The position numbers and the translations under genes were made by a program. The notes beneath the pieces are model-generated. The model saw nothing but the letters and a program-made list of their open reading frames with translations. It had not been told where the DNA came from and ran no database searches. A DNA stretch of 5,225 bases from the NCBI GenBank assembly GCA_030146875.1, contig JASLAX010000229.1, forward strand, positions 1 to 5,225, written 5' to 3'. Shown piece by piece: positions 1 through 4,576 of the stretch. The stretch's first letter is position 1. The number at the start of each line of letters is the position of its first letter. This DNA is from Longimicrobiaceae bacterium (GTDB lineage Bacteria; Gemmatimonadota; Gemmatimonadetes; Longimicrobiales; Longimicrobiaceae).

Positions 1-116
1 CGCTGCGGGGTGGCCGCGCCGGGACGCTGCTGCGGGCCGGGGCCGGGCGCCGGCGCCGGCTTGGCGGTGGAGCACCCGGCGGCCAGGGCGGCCAGGAGCA
101 CGAGGGATCGTCTCAT
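1..116 (-). CDS. Secreted lipoprotein, N-terminal fragment (runs off left edge)
   Basis: Reading the minus strand from the ATG at 116-114 gives 38 full codons with no stop before the window edge. The product begins MRRSLVLLAALAAGCSTAKP: two arginines, a hydrophobic core (residues 4-13), and a lipobox-like L-A-A-G-C with the candidate lipidated cysteine at residue 15. This is the layout of a type II (Lsp) lipoprotein signal peptide. After it comes a Pro/Ala/Gly/Gln-rich linker, common between a lipid anchor and a folded domain. The -3 position is Ala rather than the preferred Leu, which many lipoprotein signals tolerate. No good Shine-Dalgarno sequence lies upstream of the ATG. The mature domain is outside the window, so function cannot be assigned. 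The gene is too short here to appear as a long open frame, but the signal peptide makes it credible. It is divergent from the thioesterase gene. Confidence 0.72.
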   Translation of the reverse strand, partial: MRRSLVLLAALAAGCSTAKPAPAPGPGPQQRPGAATPQ

Positions 117-392
117 GAGGTGGCGGTGAAGGGTCGGGGACGGGGAAAGGGAAGGCGCGCCGCGACCGCGCGCGCGGGACGGAGAGAGGGGAATCCCCCG
201 TTAGACACACGCGGGCGCGCGAACGTTGCCCGACGGTGCCCCGCGCGGACGGCGCGGTCTCCGCCGCGAGGGGGAGGGGATGCGGCCCGCGGACGCCGCC
301 CGCACCTTTCGGGCGGGGGGCCGGCGCCGCAGATTGCGCCCCGCGCGTCCCGCCCGGACGCGCGCCCACGCGGTCGAGAGAGAGCCGAGCGA
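117..392. other. Divergent intergenic region, lipoprotein / thioesterase
   Basis: These 276 bases separate two divergent genes and should hold both promoters. No convincing -35/-10 pair was found on either strand. One hairpin is visible: CCGCCCG (296-302) and CGGGCGG (310-316) around a 7-base loop, without a T-tract, so it is not a standard terminator. Open frames cross the region in several phases, but their translations are Arg/Pro/Ala-rich and look like GC-driven noise. Confidence 0.5.
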
Positions 393-914
393 ATGATCCG
401 TCCCGTCGAGATCTACCTGCAGCACCCGCCGCCCGACCCCGAGGAGCCGCGCCCCGTACGCGCCTCGCAGGTCACCTTCGCCGACCTGGCGGAGCCGCAC
501 GGGCAGAACGTGGCGGGCACGCTCTTCGGCGGGGTCATCCTGGGCTTCATCGACCGGGCCGCCGCCTTCTGCGCCATGAAGCACGCGGGGCGGCCCGTGG
601 TCACCAAGAGCATGGACGAGGTGGAGTTCAACCAGCCCATCTACATCGGCGAGCTGGTGGTGGCGCACGCGTCGGTGAACTTCGCGGGGACCACCAGCAT
701 GGAGGTGGGCGTGCGCGTCTGCGCCCAGAACCCCGTGACCGGGGCCGAGCGGCACACCAACACCTGCTACTGCACCTTCGTGGCGCTGGACGAGAACGGC
801 CGCCCGGTGCGGGTTCCGCCCGTGCTGCCGGAGAGCGACGTGGAGAAGCGGAGGTTCCAGGCCGGGCGCCAGCGGCGGGAGGCCCGCCTGGCGCGCCGCC
901 GCGACCGGGGGTGA
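393..914 (+). CDS. Acyl-CoA thioesterase, hotdog fold (ACOT/YciA type)
   Basis: The 173-residue product matches the bacterial single-hotdog acyl-CoA thioesterases that hydrolyse acyl-CoA to free fatty acid and CoA in the cytoplasm. The signature lies at residues 36-58: HGQNVAGTLFGG followed by a helix containing FIDRAA. Asn39 and Asp54 occupy places where this family carries catalytic or active-site residues. Later strands read KSMDEVEFNQPIYIGELV (about 72-89) and TNTCYCTFVALDENG (122-136), the usual core and closing strands. The C-terminal tail (about 152-173) is rich in Arg and probably lies outside the fold. The ATG at 393 was chosen because homology begins just after it; the in-frame extension back to 120 encodes low-complexity Arg/Pro sequence. 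Upstream there is only a GAGAGAG purine run (377-383) as a weak ribosome binding site. Enzymes of this size usually work as oligomers. Chain-length preference cannot be told from sequence. Confidence 0.88.
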   Translation: MIRPVEIYLQHPPPDPEEPRPVRASQVTFADLAEPHGQNVAGTLFGGVILGFIDRAAAFCAMKHAGRPVVTKSMDEVEFNQPIYIGELVVAHASVNFAGTTSMEVGVRVCAQNPVTGAERHTNTCYCTFVALDENGRPVRVPPVLPESDVEKRRFQAGRQRREARLARRRDRG

Positions 915-948
915 GGCCGGGGGAACCCCCGCGCCCGCGGACGGTACA

Positions 949-956
949 CCACGTGG
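949..956. promoter_or_regulatory. CCACGTGG palindrome upstream of sigma promoter
   Basis: An 8-bp perfect palindrome lies 32 bases before the -35 box of the sigma-gene promoter, where an upstream activator or repressor could bind. It is short enough to arise by chance in GC-rich DNA, so a role is only a possibility. Confidence 0.15.
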
Positions 957-988
957 CGGAGTGACGTGTCGGGTCGGACGCCGGGCTG

Positions 989-1017
989 TTGACGCCGCCG
1001 GCGCCTGGCACTATATT
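989..1017 (+). promoter_or_regulatory. Sigma-70-type promoter for the sigma-factor transcript
   Basis: The -35 box TTGACG (989-994) and -10 box TATATT (1012-1017) each match consensus at 5 of 6 positions and are separated by exactly 17 bases. In a window this GC-rich, such an AT-containing match at ideal spacing is unlikely to be chance. Transcription would begin near 1024, about 320 nt before the sigma-factor start codon. The promoter is of the class read by a housekeeping sigma factor, so the encoded protein may transcribe its own gene. Confidence 0.8.
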
Positions 1018-1071
1018 CGCCGCCCTTCCGCACCCGGCGGGGGGTTCAGGAAAACCTTTCCCGACTCAAGA

Positions 1072-1188
1072 ATGGCTTTCGCACCTCACGACGCGCACCA
1101 GCAGCCGGCCGGCCCGTACGGGGCTGGGCCGCGTGCGTCGCGGCGGGGCGGGGAGTCGGCGGGCGTGGAGGAGGCACGGCGGAGGTAG
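1072..1188 (+). CDS. Possible 38-codon leader peptide (speculative)
   Basis: An ATG at 1072 opens a short frame of 38 codons that lies wholly inside the predicted leader transcript and stops at TAG 1186-1188. The last codons are CGG CGG AGG, three arginines in a row including the usually rare AGG, and they coincide with the candidate antiterminator arm at 1178-1185. That is where translation could influence RNA folding. Against it: there is no good Shine-Dalgarno sequence before the ATG, the composition (Ala, Gly, Arg, Pro) is what random GC-rich DNA gives, and no homologue is recognised. It may not be translated. Confidence 0.18.
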   Translation: MAFAPHDAHQQPAGPYGAGPRASRRGGESAGVEEARRR

Positions 1189-1220
1189 CGGCGCGGCGTC
1201 ACGCGCTCCGTTCCTCCGCC
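1178..1220 (+). promoter_or_regulatory. Candidate antiterminator stem
   Basis: GGCGGAGG (1178-1185) is perfectly complementary over 8 bp to CCTCCGCC (1213-1220). The space between can fold as a GCGCG/CGCGC hairpin (1191-1195 with 1202-1206). The right arm overlaps the left arm of the terminator stem (1216-1222), so the two structures cannot form together. This is the defining geometry of an attenuator, inferred by eye without energy calculation. Confidence 0.35.
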
Positions 1221-1249
1221 CGACGCCGACGCGCCGGGCGGTTGTTTTT
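1216..1249 (+). terminator. Intrinsic terminator-like hairpin inside sigma leader
   Basis: CCGCCCG (1216-1222) pairs with CGGGCGG (1235-1241) over 7 bp. After a single A/C mismatch, CGC (1224-1226) pairs with GCG (1231-1233) around a CGAC loop. The hairpin is followed at once by TTGTTTTT (1242-1249), the longest T-rich run noticed in the window. This is a textbook rho-independent terminator, placed about 200 nt after the predicted transcription start and about 100 nt before the sigma-factor ATG. It would either end a small RNA or attenuate sigma-factor transcription. Confidence 0.65.
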
Positions 1250-1300
1250 CCCGGCAGAGGATTTGCAGGCCATGTACGGTTCGCCCCGGCGGTCGCGGGG

Positions 1301-1313
1301 GTCCACGGTGGAC
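1301..1313. repeat. Inverted repeat GTCCAC-G-GTGGAC before sigma gene
   Basis: A perfect 6-bp inverted repeat with a one-base centre lies 32 bases upstream of the chosen sigma-factor ATG. As DNA it could be an operator half-site pair; as RNA it could form a 4-bp hairpin with a 5-base loop. No known binding site was recognised. Confidence 0.3.
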
Positions 1314-1345
1314 GGTTCCGTTCCTCGGAAGTGATGAAGCGAGCT

Positions 1346-2254
1346 ATGGCTACGACAGCGAAGAAGACGCGGCGGCGGAAGCGTTCGGGTGCGGGGCTCG
1401 ACGCCGACTTCGGCGCCGCGGCGGAAGATCAGTCGAGCCTCGATCAATACCTCAAGGAGGTCTCCACCCACCCGCTCCTCGCGGGCGACCAGGAGTCGGA
1501 GCTCGGCCGCCGCGCGCAGGCCGGCGACGAGGTCGCCATCCAGGAGCTGGTGCGGGCCAACCTCCGCTTCGTGATCTCGGTCGCGAAGAAGTACCAGAAC
1601 CGCGGCGTCTCCCTCTCGGACCTGATCCAGGAGGGCAACGTGGGGCTCGTCACGGCCGCCCGGAAGTTCGACCCGGACCAGGGGGTGAAGTTCATCTCCT
1701 ACGCCGTGTGGTGGATCCGCCAGGCCATCCTGTCCGCGCTGGCCAACCAGGGGCGTTCCGTGCGCGTGCCCCTGAACCGCGCGTCGGACCTGGCCAAGAT
1801 CTTCCGCGAGCGCGAGCGCCTGAAGCAGGAGCTGCGGCGCGACCCGTCGCCGCAGGAGCTGTCGGAGGCCACGGGCCTCTCCCCGGAGATCGTGGAGAGC
1901 CTGCAGACGCTGAACGCCGCCGAGATCCGCCTGGACGCACCCATCGGCGACTCCGACGACTCGCAGCTCATGGACCGCTTCATCGCCGACGAGGCGATCA
2001 TGACCGAGGACGAGGTCGAGGAGCGGCTCCTGAGCGAGCGGATCGACCGCGCGCTCGACACCCTGCAGCCGCGCGACGCCAAGGTCCTCAAGCTCTACTT
2101 CGGGCTCGAGGGCGGGCGCGAGCACACGCTGGAGGAGATCGGCGACATCCTGGGGGTCACGCGCGAGCGGATCCGCCAGCTCCGCGACCGGGCGCTCAAG
2201 CGTCTGCGCGAGGGCGAGATGGGCGACGCCCTCGCCTCGTTCGCCGCCGCATGA
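1346..2254 (+). CDS. rpoD: RNA polymerase sigma factor, RpoD/SigA-like, short form
   Basis: The 302-residue product is a sigma-70 family factor that directs RNA polymerase to promoters. Regions in order: basic tail (1-16, MATTAKKTRRRKRSG...); region 1.2 (about 30-60, SLDQYLKEVSTHPLL); region 2 (about 64-140) with ANLRFVISVAKKYQNRG, the core-binding DLIQEGNVGL, and the -10-recognition helix with FISYAVWWIRQAI (117-129); region 3 (about 141-215); and region 4 (about 232-290) with the helix-turn-helix TLEEIGDILGVTRERIRQLR, which reads the -35 box. There is no acidic region 1.1 and no non-conserved insert, so it is about half the length of E. coli RpoD and close to the short Bacteroidetes-type primary sigma. 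The ATG at 1346 has GAAG 6 bases upstream; an in-frame ATG at 1334 would add MKRA. It could instead be a group 2 (RpoS-like) factor; the near-consensus region 2.4 favours a primary role. It is followed by a hairpin and rsgA. Confidence 0.92.
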   Translation: MATTAKKTRRRKRSGAGLDADFGAAAEDQSSLDQYLKEVSTHPLLAGDQESELGRRAQAGDEVAIQELVRANLRFVISVAKKYQNRGVSLSDLIQEGNVGLVTAARKFDPDQGVKFISYAVWWIRQAILSALANQGRSVRVPLNRASDLAKIFRERERLKQELRRDPSPQELSEATGLSPEIVESLQTLNAAEIRLDAPIGDSDDSQLMDRFIADEAIMTEDEVEERLLSERIDRALDTLQPRDAKVLKLYFGLEGGREHTLEEIGDILGVTRERIRQLRDRALKRLREGEMGDALASFAAA

Positions 2255-2277
2255 GCCCGCGGCACCCCACGAGCACC

Positions 2278-2307
2278 GAGGCACCTCCCCGTCCGGGGGG
2301 GTGCCTC
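2278..2307 (+). terminator. 13-bp hairpin between sigma gene and rsgA
   Basis: GAGGCACCTCCCC (2278-2290) pairs with 2295-2307 over 13 bp, including one T-G wobble, around a GTCC tetraloop. It begins 23 bases after the sigma-factor stop. The bases that follow, TCGCTTTCCC, are only weakly T-rich, so it may terminate partially or act as a 3'-end stabiliser. Only 26 bases separate its base from the rsgA start codon. Confidence 0.7.
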
Positions 2308-2333
2308 TCGCTTTCCCGGGACCGGGGGCGCCC

Positions 2334-3248
2334 GTGACGGGCACCGTCATGCGCGGCCAGGGCGGCGTCTACGAGGTCGCCACCCCCGACGGGATCGTCG
2401 AGGCCACCCTGCGCGGCCGGCTCAAGCGCGAGGAGCGCACGGGCGAGAAGGTGGTGGTGGGCGACGTGGTGGACGTGGAGCGCGAGGAGTCCGGCACCTC
2501 CGGCGTGTGGGCCATCTGCAAGGTCCACGAGCGGCGCACCGTGCTCTCGCGCAAGGCGCCGGGAAAGGCGCCGCGGCCCAAGACCATCGTGGCCAACGTG
2601 GACCGCGCGCTGATCGTCTTCGCCGCGGCCAAGCCGGCGCCGCACCTGCGCATGCTGGACCGCTTCCTGGTGATCTGCGCCTCGTCCAGCATCGCGCCGC
2701 TGATCGTGTGCAACAAGGTGGACCTGGTGGGGATGGACGAGGCCCGCGCCACCTTTGCCCCGTACGAGCGCGCCGGCTACGAGGTCATCTACGCGGCCGC
2801 CAAGTCGGGGGTGGGGGTGAGCGAGGTGCGCGACGTGCTCTGCGGCCGGCTCTCCGCCCTCGCCGGCCCGTCCGGCGTGGGGAAGTCGTCGCTGCTGAAC
2901 GCGGTGCAGCCGGGGCTGGGGCTGCGCGTGGCCGCCATCAGCGAGGCCGTGAACAAGGGGCGCCACACCACGGTCACGGCCCAGCTCATCCCGCTGGAGT
3001 GCGGCGGGTGGGTGGCGGACACGCCGGGGCTGCGGGAGCTGGGGCTCTGGAACGTGGACCCCGACGAGCTGGACCACCTGTTCCCCGAGATGGAGCCGTA
3101 CCTGGGCACCTGCCGCTACGCGAACTCGTGCACCCACGACCACGAGCCGGGGTGCGCGGTGCGTGCGGCCGTGGCCGCCGGGGACATCGACGCCAGCCGC
3201 TACGAGTCGTACCGGAAGATGCTGCTGGGCGAGGACGACGAGTACTAG
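2334..3248 (+). CDS. rsgA: Ribosome small-subunit-dependent GTPase RsgA
   Basis: The 304-residue product is the circularly permuted GTPase that binds the 30S subunit, checks late assembly and helps release assembly factors on GTP hydrolysis. An N-terminal OB-fold (about 1-75, GTVMRGQGGVYEV) is followed by GTPase motifs in permuted order: G4 NKVD (127-130), G5 AAK (155-157), P-loop GPSGVGKS (178-185), switch I KGRHTT (208-213), and G3 DTPG (229-232). The C-terminal zinc domain is complete in the family spacing C-x5-C-x-H-x5-C: Cys260, Cys266, His268, Cys274. The GTG at 2334 was chosen because it places the start just before the conserved OB strand, with GGGGG (2324-2328) as a ribosome binding site. 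An ATG at 2349 would cut into that strand, and a GTG at 2301 lies within the hairpin. Length is normal. It is co-directional with the sigma gene and convergent with the NRDE gene. Confidence 0.94.
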   Translation: MTGTVMRGQGGVYEVATPDGIVEATLRGRLKREERTGEKVVVGDVVDVEREESGTSGVWAICKVHERRTVLSRKAPGKAPRPKTIVANVDRALIVFAAAKPAPHLRMLDRFLVICASSSIAPLIVCNKVDLVGMDEARATFAPYERAGYEVIYAAAKSGVGVSEVRDVLCGRLSALAGPSGVGKSSLLNAVQPGLGLRVAAISEAVNKGRHTTVTAQLIPLECGGWVADTPGLRELGLWNVDPDELDHLFPEMEPYLGTCRYANSCTHDHEPGCAVRAAVAAGDIDASRYESYRKMLLGEDDEY

Positions 3249-3371
3249 CGGTCGGATCAGGGTGTCGTCGGCTGGCCATTCGGCAGCATGTGCGGGCCGC
3301 TCCGGAGCCCGGCGGAAACAGCCCCGCCGGTCTCCTCCGCGGGGCCGGCGAGCCTCCTCGGGCGGGTCCAC

Positions 3372-3385
3372 CCCGGCCGAAGACG
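3372..3385. repeat. Direct repeat CCCGGCCGAAGACG, copy 1
   Basis: This 14-bp sequence recurs without a mismatch at 3415-3428, 43 bases downstream. The pair suggests a small duplication or fragments of a dispersed intergenic repeat. No target-site or transposon features were seen. Confidence 0.5.
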
Positions 3386-3414
3386 CCCCACCCGTCGTCG
3401 GCATCGCGCGCCGT

Positions 3415-3428
3415 CCCGGCCGAAGACG
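3415..3428. repeat. Direct repeat CCCGGCCGAAGACG, copy 2
   Basis: Identical to 3372-3385. It stands just 5' of the GACCA/TGGTC hairpin and the 24-bp palindrome, so 3415-3466 may be one composite repeat unit. Confidence 0.5.
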
Positions 3429-3442
3429 AGACCATCCTGGTC

Positions 3443-3466
3443 CCCTCTCCCACCCGTGGGAGAGGG
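3443..3466. repeat. Perfect 24-bp palindrome (REP-like)
   Basis: CCCTCTCCCAC (3443-3453) is followed by CC and then its exact reverse complement (3456-3466). As RNA it gives a 10-bp stem with a CCCG loop. A half copy sits at 3563-3579. Position between two convergent 3' ends and a C/T-rich arm fit REP-type intergenic palindromes, which protect or terminate mRNA ends in some bacteria. That it is dispersed in the genome is inferred, not shown here. Confidence 0.6.
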
Positions 3467-3562
3467 TGGCGGGCTCTCACGGAAGCGGAGGAGACGCACC
3501 TCCGTAGACCGAGCCCGCCGGGTGAGGGCCCCGCGAGGGCTGGCGCACTCCGGCCGTCGTGT

Positions 3563-3579
3563 TCCCCTCTCCCGCCCGT
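3563..3579. repeat. Half copy of the palindrome beside the NRDE stop codon
   Basis: This 17-base stretch matches 3441-3457 at 16 of 17 positions (one A/G difference) and then diverges, so only the left arm is present. Its last base is the last base of the NRDE-family gene's stop codon (3579-3581 on the minus strand). Confidence 0.5.
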
Positions 3580-4343
3580 CACCCCACGCTGAACTCGAAC
3601 CGCGCCTCCGGCCGCTCCGCTCCCCCGGGCACCACCGTCCGCTCCACCAGCCTCACCTCGCCGTCGTATCCCACCAGCAGCACCGTGCTCGCCCGCGTCC
3701 CGTAGTCCGGCGTGGCGATGAAGAGCGAGGAGAGCGCCCGCTCGCCCGCCTGCCCGATCCCCGTGTCGGGGAGATCCGGGTCGGGCGCGGGATCGGCGTC
3801 GGCCAGCAGGCGGAAGAGGGCGTCCTCGTCCGGGCCGGCGGGGTGGGAGAGCAGGGCGGCGAGGCCGGCGGTGCCGCGGCGGACCTTGGGCCAGGGGGTG
3901 TCGAGCAGCGCGTTGCTCAGCCCGTGGATGCCGTCCGCGACCGGCGCCGCCTCCCCTCCGCGGTTGGAGGCGTACCACAGCTCCCCGTCGGCCTCCGAAA
4001 CCAGCAGGTTGTATCCCGCGTACTCGGAAGGGGAGAGCGAGGCCAGGTAGGCTTCCGCGCGTTGCTGCCCGAGGAGGAATCCGGAGACCAGGTGCCCCCG
4101 CGAGAGCGGGGCGGCCGGGGGAAGGGGCCACTCCCGCACGTTGGTCACGGCGGCGAAGCGGCCTGCGCGGGTGATCCCCATCCAGGTGCCGCCCGCGCGC
4201 AGGTCGCGGCCGGCCAGCACCTCCGGCGCGTCGCTCCACCACCCCGCGGGGGCCGTGGGGCGGGCGTAGGCCTCGTCGCGGTTCGCGGCCACCACCAGCC
4301 TCCAGCGGGGGTGGGCGCGGTGGGCCAGCAGGATCAGGCACAT
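3579..4343 (-). CDS. NRDE / TANGO2-family protein
   Basis: The 254-residue product belongs to the NRDE family (Ser/Thr-rich T10, transport and Golgi organisation 2). The name-giving AANRDE stands at residues 19-24, after the canonical MCLI start with Cys2. Other conserved stretches are GGTWMGI (51-57), AAVTN (64-68), GYNLLV (110-115), GLSNALLDTPWPKV (141-154) and YGTRASTVLLV (214-224). The length is typical of bacterial members. The fold has been related to N-terminal nucleophile hydrolases, which would make Cys2 interesting once Met is removed, but biochemical function is not settled; a role of eukaryotic TANGO2 in haem trafficking has been proposed. No signal peptide is seen, so it is probably cytoplasmic. 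The ATG at 4343-4341 is chosen because the family starts there; the frame extends 24 codons further upstream without similarity. No clear Shine-Dalgarno sequence precedes the ATG. Confidence 0.9.
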   Translation of the reverse strand: MCLILLAHRAHPRWRLVVAANRDEAYARPTAPAGWWSDAPEVLAGRDLRAGGTWMGITRAGRFAAVTNVREWPLPPAAPLSRGHLVSGFLLGQQRAEAYLASLSPSEYAGYNLLVSEADGELWYASNRGGEAAPVADGIHGLSNALLDTPWPKVRRGTAGLAALLSHPAGPDEDALFRLLADADPAPDPDLPDTGIGQAGERALSSLFIATPDYGTRASTVLLVGYDGEVRLVERTVVPGGAERPEARFEFSVG

Positions 4344-4425
4344 CAGGCAGGGCGCGGGTGCGGGGGGCAGGCGGTCCCCCTCCAATCTATCGCGCCGCGC
4401 AACGGGGAGCGGCACGAACGAATCC

Positions 4426-4455
4426 CTGGCAGGACGGGCGCTCGCCGCTTATCCT
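4426..4455 (+). promoter_or_regulatory. Weak candidate promoter for Yip1-like gene
   Basis: CTGGCA and TATCCT each match the sigma-70 boxes at 4 of 6 positions with an 18-base spacer. It is the best pair found in this gap, but far weaker than the sigma-gene promoter at 989-1017. Confidence 0.22.
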
Positions 4456-4527
4456 TCCGGCGTACCGTATCCGCCGCAGCGCACCGCGGGTGCCCCGCAC
4501 CCGTTCCCTTCCGAACCACCCCCCGGC

Positions 4528-4544
4528 CGCCCGGGTCCCGGGCG
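4528..4544. promoter_or_regulatory. 17-bp palindrome upstream of Yip1-like gene
   Basis: CGCCCGGG and CCCGGGCG flank a single T, a perfect inverted repeat ending 32 bases before the start codon. It could be an operator or, as RNA, a 6-bp hairpin with a 5-base loop in the leader. The G/C-only arms make chance occurrence possible. Confidence 0.3.
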
Positions 4545-4564
4545 CGCCGAGATCCACCCCGCAT

Positions 4565-4570
4565 AAGGAG
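4565..4570 (+). promoter_or_regulatory. Shine-Dalgarno AAGGAG that fixes the Yip1-like start
   Basis: AAGGAG ends 6 bases before the ATG at 4577. It is the strongest ribosome binding site in the window and excludes the longer in-frame extension back to 4358. Confidence 0.88.
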
Positions 4571-4576
4571 ACGCAG

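Larger units (their letters stand above)
1024..1345 (+). promoter_or_regulatory. Long structured 5' leader of the sigma-factor gene
   Basis: Between the predicted start site and the sigma-factor ATG lie about 320 nt without a convincing gene. Visible elements, in order: a small hairpin GGAAA-ACC-TTTCC (1049-1061); a strong hairpin of about 10 bp with one bulged base (1106-1115 with 1121-1131); a possible leader-peptide frame ending at TAG 1186-1188; a candidate antiterminator arm (1178-1185); a terminator-like hairpin with T-tract (1216-1249); a short inverted repeat (1301-1313); and the ribosome binding region. The order resembles an attenuation leader. Stable hairpins are common by chance at this GC content, so the T-tract and the mutually exclusive pairing are the stronger evidence. 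No known riboswitch was recognised. Confidence 0.5.
3249..3578. other. Convergent intergenic region, repeat-rich, no gene
   Basis: About 330 bases lie between the ends of rsgA (+) and the NRDE gene (-). Several frames are open by virtue of GC content, but none has a plausible start, ribosome binding site or recognisable product. The region holds the hairpin GCCCCGC/GCGGGGC (3321-3327 with 3339-3345), two copies of a 14-bp direct repeat, a small hairpin GACCA-TCC-TGGTC (3430-3442), and a 24-bp palindrome with a partial second copy near the NRDE stop. No T-tract follows any hairpin, so termination of the two convergent transcripts is not explained by a standard intrinsic terminator. Confidence 0.6.
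4344..4576. other. Divergent intergenic region, NRDE gene / Yip1-like gene
   Basis: These 233 bases separate divergent start codons and must serve both genes. On the minus strand TAGATT (4389-4384) is a possible -10 box that would give the NRDE gene a leader of about 35 nt, but no matching -35 was found. On the plus strand CTGGCA (4426-4431) and TATCCT (4450-4455), 18 bases apart, form a weak promoter candidate for the Yip1-like gene. A palindrome lies at 4528-4544. Confidence 0.4.

Noticed and set aside
296..316. Hairpin CCGCCCG/CGGGCGG as a terminator
   Set aside because: It lacks a T-tract on either strand. It shares arms with the leader terminator, but such G/C stems are expected by chance here.
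120..392. N-terminal extension of the thioesterase frame, 91 codons upstream of 393
   Set aside because: The translation is low-complexity Arg/Pro/Gly and unlike any hotdog enzyme. Recognisable family sequence begins just after the ATG at 393.
201..755. Minus-strand open frame opposite the thioesterase
   Set aside because: Antisense shadow of the real gene. His/Arg/Gly-rich product with no recognisable domain.
919..930. GGGGGAACCCCC hairpin as terminator of the thioesterase gene
   Set aside because: Stem of only 4 to 5 bp with no T-tract after it; too weak to call.
989..1345. Upstream extension of the sigma-factor frame
   Set aside because: It begins on the -35 box of the promoter itself and covers the terminator hairpin. 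The sequence has no sigma-factor similarity.
2301..2333. Earlier GTG start for rsgA at 2301
   Set aside because: It lies inside the 13-bp hairpin, has no ribosome binding site, and adds residues absent from the family.
1199..2350. Long minus-strand open frame opposite the sigma gene
   Set aside because: Antisense of a clearly conserved sigma factor; it is open only because of GC-rich codon use.
2986..4341. 451-codon minus-strand frame overlapping rsgA and the NRDE gene
   Set aside because: It runs antisense to the end of rsgA and out of frame with the NRDE gene. The product is Arg/Pro/Gly low complexity.
4344..4415. 24-codon upstream extension of the NRDE gene
   Set aside because: The family begins MCLI at 4343; the extra residues show no similarity and run over a possible -10 box.
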